Shown here: piece after piece, positions 17,836-27,637 of the stretch
Numbering within the stretch: the stretch's first letter is position 1
Layout: the number at the start of each line of letters is the position of its first letter
Assembly (NCBI RefSeq): GCF_016765695.1
Contig: NZ_JAETGO010000059.1
Span: 1-64,000 of the forward strand
Source: Sporosalibacterium faouarense
GTDB lineage: Bacteria; Bacillota; Clostridia; Tissierellales; VENL01
Reading direction: 5' to 3'
DNA length: 64,000 nt
Program-made: the position numbers and the translations under genes
The notes under the pieces: generated by a model
The model's database searches: none
What the model was told of the DNA's origin: nothing
What the model saw: only the letters and a program-made list of their open reading frames with translations

Positions 17836-18070
17836 TTTACACCTCCAGTAAAAAAATCATTATCATAATATAATATTCCTATAGAGTTAGTCTGTGCATA
17901 TTAATTTGTGTTAGATTAAAAATCAGTTTGATACTTAATATAAAGTACAAAGGAATAGAGTATAGAAAAATGATTTATTTAGAGGTGTAGTTATAAAGGT
18001 GTGATAAAGATAGTTTTATTAATTGTAATAGACAGTATATATCTAGAATGAGCATTATAGAATAACTATG

Positions 18071-18841
18071 CTATAATAGACTATCAGTATCTAAATATTG
18101 AACTAAATCTGATAGCATATCACATGATAATTTAAGTTCCTTTTCAATCATTTCAAGACCTTTATATTCTAGTCTTGTTTTTGGACCACTTACACTTATG
18201 GCTGCAATTACTCCATCTTCATGATATATCGGAGCTGCAATACAAAATAGTCCGTATTCATATTCTTCATTATCGTATGCTAGTCCATTAGCTTTTATTG
18301 AGTCTAACTCTTTGGTAAAACCTTCATAAGTTGTAAGAGAATACATTGTTCTCTTTGAACAGTTTTCACTACTAAAATATTTCTTTAATTCCTCTTCAGA
18401 TTTAGCGCTTAAAAATACTTTTCCAGAAGAAGAGCAATTTAGAGGGCTTATTGGGGTAAGTTTTGAAACTAATGTAAAATTATCATTTGAAGATTTATAA
18501 ATATTAAGAGAATTTCCTTGATACTCTATATTTAGGTTTACACTCTCTCCAATCCTCTCTGATAAAGCGTTAATAATTGGCTTTGATATTCCTATTAAAG
18601 ATAAATTAGATGAAACCTTAGCACCGTATTTTATTAAAATCTTACCAAGTTTATAATTATCTGTATTATATTGTTTTTCAACTATATTCCACTTCTCTAA
18701 TGTTACAAGAATTCTAAAAGCAGTTGCTTTTGGCATTTGCAAATCATTGGATATTTTACTCACACCAATTGGTTTATCAGAATTGTATAGATAATCTAAT
18801 ATTTCCCCAGCACGATCTATCATAGTATTGATGTTATTCAT
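18071..18841 (-). CDS. IclR family transcriptional regulator
   Basis: The N-terminal winged HTH (PIGVSKISNDLQMPKATAFR) is followed by the IclR effector domain from about residue 75, with the conserved LNCSSSGKVFLS and ISVSGPKTRL segments. It has 256 residues, the usual size. It is divergent from the YjiH-aminotransferase operon, and IclR-like palindromes lie around that operon's promoter, so it most likely controls those genes. The effector is probably the transported amino acid or its keto acid; this is inference. Confidence 0.9.
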   Translation of the reverse strand: MNNINTMIDRAGEILDYLYNSDKPIGVSKISNDLQMPKATAFRILVTLEKWNIVEKQYNTDNYKLGKILIKYGAKVSSNLSLIGISKPIINALSERIGESVNLNIEYQGNSLNIYKSSNDNFTLVSKLTPISPLNCSSSGKVFLSAKSEEELKKYFSSENCSKRTMYSLTTYEGFTKELDSIKANGLAYDNEEYEYGLFCIAAPIYHEDGVIAAISVSGPKTRLEYKGLEMIEKELKLSCDMLSDLVQYLDTDSLL

Positions 18842-18991
18842 AAAAACACTCCTTACTAAAGTGAATTATTCTATATTTAGGACTTAAAAATCATAAAAAT
18901 AAGGCTTAAAACGTTTATACAGATATAATTATAACATAATGGATCAACACTTGCTTAAATAATAGACAGTTCTTATTTATAATACACAAAA

Positions 18992-19069
18992 ATGAAATAG
19001 CGTTTCATAAACACTTGTAAAAATTTGTATTCTATTATATTATATACATAAGAATGAAACAGAGTTTCA
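18992..19069 (+). promoter_or_regulatory. Promoter flanked by two IclR-type operators
   Basis: The promoter is TTGTAA (19015-19020), a 17-base spacer and TATTAT (19038-19043). Upstream, ATGAAATAGCGTTTCAT (18992-19008) and downstream, TGAAACAGAGTTTCA (19055-19069) are palindromes of the form TGAAA-N5-TTTCA, the core used by IclR/KdgR proteins. Their centres are 62 bases apart. The downstream site covers the start of transcription, which suits repression; the pair suits looping. Confidence 0.75.
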
Positions 19070-19091
19070 AAAATATAAAGGGGGAAAGTTT

Positions 19092-20471
19092 ATGAATGTG
19101 AAAGGTAGCACCAAAAAAAGAAATTTTTCTACGGGGGAAATTTTAAAGTTTATTGTACCATCTTTTATTGGACTATTACTTTTCGTAATTCCATTGCCAT
19201 GGGGTGGTGAGTCATTAACTATCGGTGTGGGATATATGGCATCTAAGTTCAGCGATTCATTTGGTGAAATGTTACCAGCATTTATGGTATATGTTGTAAT
19301 TGTAAGTGCATTAATTACGTTAATTTCTACAATTATTAAACCAAAATTTATTTCTGAAAGGAAGTTTTTAAAAGAGCTCCTTATAGTCAGTCCACTGACT
19401 CTTGCTATTAGGTTAATATCAGCAGTATTAGCTTATTCAGTTTTGTATTCTCTGACTTCATTAGGACTAGACAAGGTATCTAACCCTAATACTGGTGGAG
19501 TTGTCGTTAATGATTTATTTCCTGTATTAGCTACATGGTTCTTTTTCTCAGGATTCTTTTTGCCACTATTAATGGAATTTGGATCAATGGATTACTTAGG
19601 AACATTAATTAGAAAGTTTATGAGACCTTTATTTAAGGTACCAGGACGTTCAGCAATAGACGCTATTGCATCTTGGATTGGTTCCGGACCAGTAGGTGTT
19701 GTTATCACAGACAAACAATATAAAGAAGGATACTATACGTCAAAGGAAGCCTCAATCATTTCTGTATGCTTTTCATTAGTTTCATTACCTTTTGCGGTCT
19801 TTATAGCCAGTTTTTTAGAGCTATCGGTAAGCTTTATAGCATTTTATGGAGCTATAAGTATTGCATCATTTATTGCAGCATTAGTTTTACCACGAATTTA
19901 CCCTTTGAATAAGAAAAATAGTGAATATTTTAAAGGTGTAGATGTTAAAATCAACGAGGAAGTGCCACCGGGAAGAGGTATTCATGAGTGGGCTGTTGAA
20001 CGAGGAATTATTAGAGCAGAACAAGCTCCAAGTTTTTTAGGATTGATTACTTCTGGATTAAAAACGGTTGTCGACGTGTATTTCAGTTTGATGCCAATAG
20101 TTATGCTGTTAGGGACTTTCGCATTAGTTATTGCAGAGTATACATCACTATTTAGTTTAATTTCTAAACCATTAGTCCCACTATTTAATTTAATGAGAGT
20201 ACCTGATGCATCGGTAGCTGCTTCTGCTACATTAGTTGGATTTGCAGATATGTTCTTACCATCAATATTTGTTAAAGGCTGTGAATTTGAGATTACAAGA
20301 TTTATTATTGGAGCACTTTCTTTTACCCAATTAATTTATTTAACAGAAACTGGTGCTATTATATTGCGTTCCAAGATTCCAGTTAATTTTAAAGACCTAT
20401 TAATTGTTTTTTTGGAAAGGACTTTAGTCACTTTACCAATCATAGTTATTATTGCACATTTAGTTTATTAG
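19092..20471 (+). CDS. YjiH family membrane transporter
   Basis: This 459-residue membrane protein has about ten hydrophobic segments and the conserved YjiH features: GSGPVGVVITDKQYKEGYYTSKEA in the middle, and a Gate-like domain near the end (ASAALTVGFADMFLP-like; here ASATLVGFADMFLPSIFV). The family is annotated as nucleoside-recognition/Gate transporters with no firm substrate. Its start has GGGGG nearby. The aminotransferase begins 14 bases downstream, so the cargo is probably an amino acid. Confidence 0.8.
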   Translation: MNVKGSTKKRNFSTGEILKFIVPSFIGLLLFVIPLPWGGESLTIGVGYMASKFSDSFGEMLPAFMVYVVIVSALITLISTIIKPKFISERKFLKELLIVSPLTLAIRLISAVLAYSVLYSLTSLGLDKVSNPNTGGVVVNDLFPVLATWFFFSGFFLPLLMEFGSMDYLGTLIRKFMRPLFKVPGRSAIDAIASWIGSGPVGVVITDKQYKEGYYTSKEASIISVCFSLVSLPFAVFIASFLELSVSFIAFYGAISIASFIAALVLPRIYPLNKKNSEYFKGVDVKINEEVPPGRGIHEWAVERGIIRAEQAPSFLGLITSGLKTVVDVYFSLMPIVMLLGTFALVIAEYTSLFSLISKPLVPLFNLMRVPDASVAASATLVGFADMFLPSIFVKGCEFEITRFIIGALSFTQLIYLTETGAIILRSKIPVNFKDLLIVFLERTLVTLPIIVIIAHLVY

Positions 20472-20484
20472 TGAGGGAGTTATT

Positions 20485-21639
20485 ATGAGACATAAATTTA
20501 TTTCAAAAAGATATTGGAAAGATAAATCGACACCTATGGGTGCAGTAGATGAATTAGCAAAAAAATATGAAAATGTTATTGACTTAAGTTTAGGTGATCC
20601 AGATCAAAATACCGATGAAGGCATAATAAGATTTGCTTTTCAAGAAGCAATAAAAGGACACACAAAATATACTGATTTTAGAGGAGATCCTGAGCTTAGA
20701 GATGAAATAAAAAAATTCTATAAAGAAGATCACAAAGTTGATATACTAGATGAAGAAATTATGGTTTCCACAAGTGCATGCTTAGGTATGTATTTAGTTC
20801 TTGAATCAATACTAGACATTGGTGATGAGGTTATAATACATGCTCCATACTTTACGCCCTATTACCAGCAAATAGAATTAGCCAATGGTGTTCCAGTAGA
20901 ACTAGAAACCTTAGAAGAAGAAGAGTTTCAAATTAATATAGAAAAGTTAGAGCAAACTATCAATGAGAGAACAAGGGCAATTATAATAAACTCGCCTAAT
21001 AATCCAACTGGAGCGGTATTTAGTCTCGATACACTAAATAAAATTGCAGACATAGCAATTAAATATGATTTGCTGATTATAGCAGATGAAATATATGGAG
21101 CATATACATTTAAAGATGACTTTATATCTATGATAAGTATGCATAAAATAAGGGATAGATTAATTATTTTAAATAGTTTTTCAAAGGATTATGTGATGAC
21201 TGGATGGCGTATTGGAAATATAATTGCTCCCAAAGAAATAATTTCTACATGTCAATTAGTTAATGAGAATGTTGTATTTACAGCACCTTCAGTTTCACAA
21301 AGGGCTGCAATTTACGCACTTCGAAATAGAAAATCTATACAGCCTCCATTAATTAAACTATATAAAGAAAGGGTGTTGTATTCCTATAAACGAATAAATA
21401 ATATATCATGGATGAGTGTACCAGAGCCTAAAGGAACTTTTTATTTATATATAAATATTAAAAAAACTGGATTGTCTTCAGAGGAGATAAGTAAAATTAT
21501 ATTAGATAAAGCTAAAGTACTTACAATACCAGGGAATTCATTTGGTACCTGTGGTGAAGGATATATAAGGATTGCTTGTACTGTAGGTATAAGTGAATTA
21601 GAAAAGGCCTTTGATAGAATTGCAAAGATAAAACTTTAG
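20485..21639 (+). CDS. PLP-dependent aminotransferase, class I/II
   Basis: A 384-residue aspartate-aminotransferase-like enzyme. Visible motifs are SPNNPTGAVF, LLIIADEIYG with the PLP-binding Asp, and the Schiff-base lysine in NSFSKDYVMTGWRIG; the substrate-carboxylate Arg is in GYIRIACT. GAGGGAG precedes the ATG at 20485. The transporter-transaminase pairing under an IclR regulator suggests catabolism of an imported amino acid, with the enzyme making the 2-oxo acid. Confidence 0.88.
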   Translation: MRHKFISKRYWKDKSTPMGAVDELAKKYENVIDLSLGDPDQNTDEGIIRFAFQEAIKGHTKYTDFRGDPELRDEIKKFYKEDHKVDILDEEIMVSTSACLGMYLVLESILDIGDEVIIHAPYFTPYYQQIELANGVPVELETLEEEEFQINIEKLEQTINERTRAIIINSPNNPTGAVFSLDTLNKIADIAIKYDLLIIADEIYGAYTFKDDFISMISMHKIRDRLIILNSFSKDYVMTGWRIGNIIAPKEIISTCQLVNENVVFTAPSVSQRAAIYALRNRKSIQPPLIKLYKERVLYSYKRINNISWMSVPEPKGTFYLYINIKKTGLSSEEISKIILDKAKVLTIPGNSFGTCGEGYIRIACTVGISELEKAFDRIAKIKL

Positions 21640-21664
21640 TTTGTAAGTAAAACATGGATAGTAT

Positions 21665-21718
21665 AACATATAAAGACTAAGAGGATGGAAATTTCCATCC
21701 TCTTAGTCTTTATATGTT
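21665..21718 (+). terminator. Perfect 54-base palindrome, likely terminator
   Basis: A 27-base perfect inverted repeat with no spacer is centred on AAATTT at 21689-21694; the arms contain ATATAAAGACTAAGAGGATGG. In RNA it makes a very stable hairpin 25 bases after the aminotransferase stop. A classical U-tract is missing (TTTAACTTC follows), so it may terminate poorly or protect the mRNA 3' end. Confidence 0.6.
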
Positions 21719-21868
21719 TAACTTCATTAGTTCTTGCTTATCCTAAATATGTAATACCTATTTATCTTTATGATATAATAAAAATGAATTTAAAATGTTA
21801 AAAATAGTTGATTTAGTGTTATATTGTCAATAAAAAGACGTAAAAAATGTTTAGGATAGAGGGTATAT

Positions 21869-23416
21869 ATGGAATACAATTATGTGTATAGTATTATTTG
21901 TTTAGCTTCGTCCATACTTGTCCTTTCTCTTAGTTTATTAGGGAGAGTTCATTACAAATCTACATCTTATTCAAAGCCTTTTAGCTATTTAATGCTCTTC
22001 TCTGGAATTTATACTTTTGGATATGGTTTTGAAATTATAAAGGGAGATCCAAGTTGGATATTTTTTTGGTTACGAGTTGAATATGTAGGTATATCATTTA
22101 TAGCGGCCTGTTGGTTGTGGCTTTCTATGGATTTTACAAAAAAAGATAAATATTTAAAGCTTCCTTTTTTTGTTTTAATATTTGGAGTATCTATGTTTTT
22201 TCTTATATCAGTATTGACAAATAGTTTGCATCATTTGTTTTATTCTTATATCAAAATAATTGACAGTGGGTATTTCAAATTAGCTGACTTAGGTAAGGGA
22301 CCTCTGTATATAGCCCATTCTGTGTGGTTATTTATATGTTTTATTATAAGTTCAATAATGTATATTTTATATTATCTTAGATCAACTACAATATTAAAAA
22401 AACAAGCGGCTATAATGGTTATTATATCAATCGAGATTATTATTAGCTCAGTATTTGACTTATCAGGATTTGCGCCTTGGGGAGTTAGTGTTGATATAGG
22501 GCCAATGATCATTACAGCTAATGGATGTATTTGTGCTTACATTATATTTAAAGCTGGAATTCTTAATATTTCGCCAATTGCAAGGGAGAAAGTATTTGAA
22601 AGTATGAGAGAGGGAGTAATTGTAACAGATTTAAATGGTGTGATTGCTGATTTTAATCCTGCTGCTCAATATTTCTTACCAAAATTATCTAAGAAATGGA
22701 TTGGAGAAAGACTGCTAAATATTGTACCACAATTCGAAAAGTATACTGATGATTATGGACCCTTAGAGATAGAACCATTTGTTTTAGAAGACAAGAATGA
22801 AATCGAGTACTATGAGATAAGACAAGTTCCCGTTATGGTTAATACAGATAAGAGAATAGGAACAGCATGGTATATGAAGCAGATAACAGGACAATATAAG
22901 TTAGTGGAAAGATTAAAAGAATATGCTGAAATAGATGAATTGACAGGAATTTTTAATAGAAGAAAATGGACTGAAATGGCCGAAAATGAGATGAAAAGGG
23001 CAAATAGATATAAGAAAACATTTTCAATAATGCTGATAGATATAGACTATTTTAAAAGAGTTAATGATACAATGGGTCATGAAATAGGAGATAAAGTTTT
23101 GGCTAATATCACCAATACTATCTCAAATGTACTTAGATCATCTGATATATTTGGCAGGTTAGGAGGAGAAGAGTTTGCAATAATATTTCCTGAAACAAAT
23201 AAGGAAGAAGTGTCTAAGATATCTGAACGTTTATTAGAAGAAATATCTAATAATATAATGGTCTTTGAGGCTAAGAAATTTACTGTTACAATTAGTGCTG
23301 GAGTTTCAGTATGTGAAAATGGCTCAAATATATCTTTGGAAGAACTGTTGAGGAAGGCTGACGAGGGATTATATAAAGCGAAAAACAATGGTAGAAATAG
23401 AGTATGTTTTACTTAG
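21869..23416 (+). CDS. Membrane diguanylate cyclase (7TM-PAS-GGDEF)
   Basis: Residues 1-230 hold about seven hydrophobic segments of the histidine-kinase-type 7TM sensor. A PAS domain follows at about 245-345 (EGVIVTDLNGVIADFNPAA). The GGDEF domain is C-terminal, with the active-site GGEEF near residue 432. Five residues before it, RSSD matches the inhibitory I-site RxxD. The enzyme should therefore make c-di-GMP from two GTP and be subject to product inhibition. The ligand of the 7TM part is unknown. It is monocistronic; the start has only a weak AGAGGG ribosome site. Confidence 0.9.
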   Translation: MEYNYVYSIICLASSILVLSLSLLGRVHYKSTSYSKPFSYLMLFSGIYTFGYGFEIIKGDPSWIFFWLRVEYVGISFIAACWLWLSMDFTKKDKYLKLPFFVLIFGVSMFFLISVLTNSLHHLFYSYIKIIDSGYFKLADLGKGPLYIAHSVWLFICFIISSIMYILYYLRSTTILKKQAAIMVIISIEIIISSVFDLSGFAPWGVSVDIGPMIITANGCICAYIIFKAGILNISPIAREKVFESMREGVIVTDLNGVIADFNPAAQYFLPKLSKKWIGERLLNIVPQFEKYTDDYGPLEIEPFVLEDKNEIEYYEIRQVPVMVNTDKRIGTAWYMKQITGQYKLVERLKEYAEIDELTGIFNRRKWTEMAENEMKRANRYKKTFSIMLIDIDYFKRVNDTMGHEIGDKVLANITNTISNVLRSSDIFGRLGGEEFAIIFPETNKEEVSKISERLLEEISNNIMVFEAKKFTVTISAGVSVCENGSNISLEELLRKADEGLYKAKNNGRNRVCFT

Positions 23417-23601
23417 ATGTATTTCTAAAATTTTATTAAAATTTAGATAATATTTAGAATAGTTCATAAAAGGGTATAGAATAAATACAGGATTTGTTAT
23501 AAAATGTTTAGAAAGATAATAACTTACTATACTAATATAAGAAGTAGAATCTACTATTACATATACAATATTATACTTATTATTACAAAGGAGAATATTA
23601 G

Positions 23602-24318
23602 ATGAATAGAGTCGATGAGTTTATTCAGACATATAATGACTTGGATAGAGAGATGAAAAAATCACTAAAATTAGATAATCATATATCTCATATGAAAACT
23701 TTAGATATTCTTTCTAAAAGAAGTGATTTAATATCTAGAAACATAGATGTTTTGAAACAATATGCCAGATTAAGAAATTGTATAGTACACAATACAGTTT
23801 CGGGAGTAGAAGAACCAATAGCTGTTCCTTTGCAAGAGGTTGTTGAGAGGTATAAAAGCATTTTAAATAGATTCAGAAACCCTTTAACTGTATATGATAT
23901 ATGTACACATAGGTCAAAAATGCTAGTGGCATCTCCAAATAGCTTAGCAATAGATGTAATGAAATCAATGGGCAAATTACTTATTTCAAGAGTTCCAATT
24001 ATAGAAAATGAAAATGTCATTGGGGTATTTAATGGTAATGTATTAATAAATTATTTAGCAAATACAGAAAAATGTCTAGTTTCTAATAAGACTCTTATGA
24101 AAGAGTTGGGTGAATTTACAAACTTAGAGCATAATAGAAAAGAGCAATTTGCTTTCATAGAAAAGAGTCTAAACATATATGATGCACAGAAGTATTTTAA
24201 GGAAAAGAATAAGAATGATCATAAGCTAGTAACATTGTTTATAACTTCCAATGGTTCTAGGCACGGTAGACTTCTAGGGTTGCTAACAGAATGGGATTTG
24301 TATAACAAGATAGATTAA
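23602..24318 (+). CDS. HEPN-like domain fused to CBS-domain pair
   Basis: The C-terminal part (residues 95-238) is a CBS pair: YDICTHRSKMLVASPNSLAIDVMKSM, then a VPIIENENVIGVFNG strand, and LLGLLTEWDL at the end. CBS pairs bind adenine nucleotides. The N-terminal 90 residues are all-helical and contain Arg58-Asn59-x3-His63 (LRNCIVHN), the RNxxxH form of the HEPN ribonuclease motif. So it may be a nucleotide-gated RNase or a non-catalytic HEPN sensor. It is a single gene with AAAGGAG upstream and the terminator at 24345 behind. The HEPN assignment is inference from the motif. Confidence 0.6.
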   Translation: MNRVDEFIQTYNDLDREMKKSLKLDNHISHMKTLDILSKRSDLISRNIDVLKQYARLRNCIVHNTVSGVEEPIAVPLQEVVERYKSILNRFRNPLTVYDICTHRSKMLVASPNSLAIDVMKSMGKLLISRVPIIENENVIGVFNGNVLINYLANTEKCLVSNKTLMKELGEFTNLEHNRKEQFAFIEKSLNIYDAQKYFKEKNKNDHKLVTLFITSNGSRHGRLLGLLTEWDLYNKID

Positions 24319-24344
24319 TTAAATAAGGATATTAGTAGTAAATG

Positions 24345-24384
24345 GCTATTGTTAAAGACAGTTTCAATAATAGCTAATTTTTTT
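24345..24384 (+). terminator. Hairpin terminator
   Basis: GCTATT (24345-24350) pairs with AATAGC (24369-24374), the stem extending with one mismatch, and is followed by TAATTTTTTTG. It ends the CBS-protein transcript. Confidence 0.7.
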
Positions 24385-24451
24385 GAGTAAAATGAGTTTA
24401 AGAGGATGGCATTCTAAAAAAAGACACCGCTTTTTAACACAAAACTACTGA

Positions 24452-24502
24452 TTGACTTAAAAATAATTATCAGCTATAATTTTGATAATGATAACTATTA
24501 TC
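24452..24502 (+). promoter_or_regulatory. Promoter with Fur box
   Basis: TTGACT (24452-24457), a 17-base spacer and TATAAT (24475-24480) form a strong promoter. GATAATGATAACTATTATC at 24484-24502 agrees with the classical 19-base Fur box at 17 of 19 positions; only the central CT is swapped. It lies over the expected transcription start, so iron-bound Fur should repress the chemoreceptor gene. Confidence 0.8.
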
Positions 24503-24538
24503 GACATACACATAGATACTAATAGGGAGGGGAAGCAT

Positions 24539-26212
24539 TTGAAAAGACTGAATATTCATAGTATAAGATTTAAAATCATTTTTTTAATGATGATAAGCTC
24601 ATTAATTTCTATTTTACTAGTAGGAGGATTTAATGTATATCAAAGTAAAAGCATAATAGAGGATTATTCTAGAGAAAACCTTGAGTTACTGGTAAAATCC
24701 TATGCTAATAAAATAGATGGGTTAAGCGGAGCTTCATCACAAGAAAGTATTAATGAGCAGATAGCACAAGAGAGAATATATGGCTCAGGATATCTTAGTC
24801 TAATAGACGATAAATACAATATTATGGTACACCCTGATTTCACTGAGAAGAGCAATTTAAGGGAGTATTATAATGATGAAGAATTTGATATATTGTTTAA
24901 TAATATACAAGACAGGCAAAGTGATACCATAGAATATACATACAAAGGTTCTAAAATGATAACTAGCTATTACATACTTGATAGTGGATATATATTAATG
25001 GGAAATGTATTGGAAAAAGAAATATTTCAAGAATTAAATAATAATACAGAATCAGGAATAATTGTAATTATTATTGGACTAACTCTTTCATTAATTTTAG
25101 CAATTATTTTTGGTCATCGATTGTACAAGCCTTTACAATTATTGACCAATTATCTTGATATGACATCTCGATTTGATTTAACTAATAAAACTGATAAAAG
25201 AACAGAGAAATTATTAAAGAGAAAAGATGAGGTAGGCATTATGATTAGAGCCCTATCAAATATGAGGCAAAAGCTAGCAGGAATAGCTAAAGATATTAAG
25301 TTAGATTCTAGTAACCTCAATAACTATGCAGGAAAAGTAAATGACATAATGAATGAGACTACCTTGGGAATAGAGAATATAGTTGAAGTATCTAGTGATC
25401 TAGCTAATGGAGCTTCAGAGTTAGCTAGTATAACTGAAAAAGGGGTTAAACATCTAGATGACTTGGGAGAAAATGTGGATACAGCAGTAACTAATTCTAA
25501 TGAAATTAATGTTCATGTTGACAAAATAACTAATAGTAGCAAACAAGGCTTAAAGGATGTAAATATACTACATAAATCTGTTAAAAATACATTGATGAGC
25601 TCAGAAAAGGTTATAGATAAAGTGGCTTTACTTGAAGAAAAATCAGATGGTATTAGAGAAATCATAAGTACTATATCTAGTATTGCAGAACAAACAAATC
25701 TATTAGCGCTAAATGCGAGCATTGAAGCAGCTAGGGCCGGGGAAGATGGAAAAGGGTTTGCTGTAGTTGCAGATGAGATAAGAAAGCTAGCAGAAGATGT
25801 TTCACTTAATGCAAGTGAGATAAATAATACAGTGCAGGAGATTAATAGAGAAATAAAAGAAACAAAAGAATCAGTAAAAGATGCTAATGTCATGGCAAAT
25901 GAAACGAAGAAAGCAACGGCAAATACAGAGAGTCAATTTAAAAATATCGAAAGTATCATAGTAGATATAGTTGTTAAAATTAAAGGATTATCAAAGAATA
26001 TTGAAGATATTCATAAGAATAAAAATGTAGTATTATCATCTATGGAAGAAGTGTCAGCTATATCACAAGAATCAGCAGCATCAACACAAGAAGTTTCTGC
26101 AGCACTTACACAACAGTTCAGTCACATCGAACAAATTAACAACTCAACTAATGAACTAAATGAATTAACTGAAGGGTTGAGAAAGTTGATTGGTACATTT
26201 AAATTAGAATAA
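24539..26212 (+). CDS. Methyl-accepting chemotaxis protein
   Basis: TTG 24539 is taken as the start because AGGGAGGGG lies just before it; the frame is open further up into the Fur box. TM1 is at residues 12-32 and TM2 at 173-192, enclosing a Cache-like extracellular sensor of about 140 residues ([16 protein letters not shown] is typical). A HAMP domain follows, then the long helical signalling domain whose hairpin tip contains [18 protein letters not shown] near residues 382-400. The receptor should report to CheA. The Fur box suggests that it senses iron, siderophore or an iron-related cue. Confidence 0.92.
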   Translation: MKRLNIHSIRFKIIFLMMISSLISILLVGGFNVYQSKSIIEDYSRENLELLVKSYANKIDGLSGASSQESINEQIAQERIYGSGYLSLIDDKYNIMVHPDFTEKSNLREYYNDEEFDILFNNIQDRQSDTIEYTYKGSKMITSYYILDSGYILMGNVLEKEIFQELNNNTESGIIVIIIGLTLSLILAIIFGHRLYKPLQLLTNYLDMTSRFDLTNKTDKRTEKLLKRKDEVGIMIRALSNMRQKLAGIAKDIKLDSSNLNNYAGKVNDIMNETTLGIENIVEVSSDLANGASELASITEKGVKHLDDLGENVDTAVTNSNEINVHVDKITNSSKQGLKDVNILHKSVKNTLMSSEKVIDKVALLEEKSDGIREIISTISSIAEQTNLLALNASIEAARAGEDGKGFAVVADEIRKLAEDVSLNASEINNTVQEINREIKETKESVKDANVMANETKKATANTESQFKNIESIIVDIVVKIKGLSKNIEDIHKNKNVVLSSMEEVSAISQESAASTQEVSAALTQQFSHIEQINNSTNELNELTEGLRKLIGTFKLE

Positions 26213-26264
26213 ATTAAAAATGATTGACTAATTAGAGATTTTTAGATAAAGGACTGATATAGCC

Positions 26265-27083
26265 ATGGAGAAATGGACCTTTGATAATTTCAGACCAACT
26301 CAAGGAGAAAAATTGTGGACAGAGAGAAAGAAGATGAACACATTTTATCGTGAATACATACCGTGTGAAGAGTTACAAGAATACGTAGTATGTTATTGGG
26401 TATCTAAGACTATAAATATATCTGGTGAATCAATTTCAAGTAGAGTTATTCCTGATGGTTGTATGGATATGGTTTTTAATATGAAAGAAATTAGAGAAGG
26501 GAAATCTGGAGTAATCTCTGGAATAATGACTAGGGCTAGTGAAGAAGAGAATAAAGAGATTAATGAATTTATTGGAGTGAGGTTTTGGCCAGGAGGTATA
26601 ATTCCTTTTATTAAAAGCTCAGCCGGTGATTTCACTAATCAATTAGTTTCTTTAGATAATATTTTAGGTATAATGTCTTTAGAATTAAATGAAAAGCTTC
26701 ACCTTGCATCATCAGTCATAGAAAGACTTACAATTGTTGAGCAAGAGCTAAAGGAAATACTACTGAAAGCTAAAACAAGGGATGTAATAATAATTAAGGC
26801 CATAAACTCTATTTATAAAAAAAGGGGAGTTCAATCAGTAAAGGAATTATCAAAAGAATTAAATATAAGTCAAAGGCAGCTATCTAGAAAATTTAATGAC
26901 TGGATAGGGATAAGTCCTAAAAAATTTCTTAATATAATAAAGTTTCAGCATGTTGTTTTGACATTTAATAATAATGAAGATGTTGATATACAAAGGCTAA
27001 TATTAGAAGCTGGATATTATGATCAAGCTCATTTTATAAAAGAGTTTAAAGCTTTCTATGGAAAAACACCTGGCCGGTTATAA
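26265..27083 (+). CDS. AraC family transcriptional regulator (DUF6597-type N-terminus)
   Basis: The C-terminal 100 residues form an AraC double HTH (VKELSKELNISQRQLSRKF and the closing region DQAHFIKEFKAFYGKTP). The N-terminal 165 residues resemble the DUF6597/cupin-like sensor (VIPDGCMDMVF; FIGVRFWPGG). ATG 26265 has AAAGGA twelve bases upstream; ATG 26334 (MNTFYREYIP) is an alternative and may be the real start. The VOC gene begins 90 bases on and may be its target. Confidence 0.82.
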   Translation: MEKWTFDNFRPTQGEKLWTERKKMNTFYREYIPCEELQEYVVCYWVSKTINISGESISSRVIPDGCMDMVFNMKEIREGKSGVISGIMTRASEEENKEINEFIGVRFWPGGIIPFIKSSAGDFTNQLVSLDNILGIMSLELNEKLHLASSVIERLTIVEQELKEILLKAKTRDVIIIKAINSIYKKRGVQSVKELSKELNISQRQLSRKFNDWIGISPKKFLNIIKFQHVVLTFNNNEDVDIQRLILEAGYYDQAHFIKEFKAFYGKTPGRL

Positions 27084-27173
27084 AATGAAAATGTCTACTT
27101 TTTACAATACAAAATTCATCCTTATTGATAAAATGAAATTGATAAATAAAGATATAATTAAGGAGGATGAAGA

Positions 27174-27545
27174 ATGAAATTAACCCATAGCTGTATTATA
27201 ACTGAAGATGTTAAAAAGCTAAGTGAGTTTTATGAGAACGTATTGCAAATTGAAGCTCAACTTTATGGGGAAGATTATGCAGAGTTTGAAGTAGGAAATG
27301 CTAAACTAGCGATTTTTGATTTAAAGTCACATGAGAGTTCGGCCCCGAATTCAGCTAAACCTGCTTTAAACAAAAGTATGATACTTGAGTTCCATGTTGA
27401 GGACGTAGATATTGAGTATGCAAGACTAAATAAGATGGAGATAAATTGGGTGAAATCTCCGACTACTCAATCGTGGGGAAATAAGTCTATGTATTTTCGA
27501 GATTTAGATGGAAATATGATTAGTTTTTATTCTGATGCAGAATAA
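27174..27545 (+). CDS. VOC family (glyoxalase/bleomycin-resistance) protein
   Basis: A 123-residue VOC protein with two beta-alpha-beta-beta-beta units: HSCIITEDVKKLSEFYENVL at the start and MYFRDLDGNMISFYSD at the end, which carries the usual Asp-Gly-Asn turn. Family members bind metals or trap hydrophobic drugs. AAGGAGG precedes the ATG. It lies downstream of the AraC regulator and before a bidirectional terminator. The substrate is unknown. Confidence 0.85.
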   Translation: MKLTHSCIITEDVKKLSEFYENVLQIEAQLYGEDYAEFEVGNAKLAIFDLKSHESSAPNSAKPALNKSMILEFHVEDVDIEYARLNKMEINWVKSPTTQSWGNKSMYFRDLDGNMISFYSDAE

Positions 27546-27585
27546 AATAGAAAAGTTATAATAAGGGAGTCTGTTTGTTTGAAAG

Positions 27586-27626
27586 ATAGCTATCTCAGAG
27601 CATATTGCTTTGAGATAGCTATTTTA
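27586..27626. terminator. Bidirectional hairpin terminator
   Basis: ATAGCTATCTCA (27586-27597) pairs perfectly with TGAGATAGCTAT (27611-27622) around 13 bases, followed by TTTT. It lies between the VOC gene and the convergent ABC operon. Confidence 0.85.
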
Positions 27627-27637
27627 AAATTGAGAAC

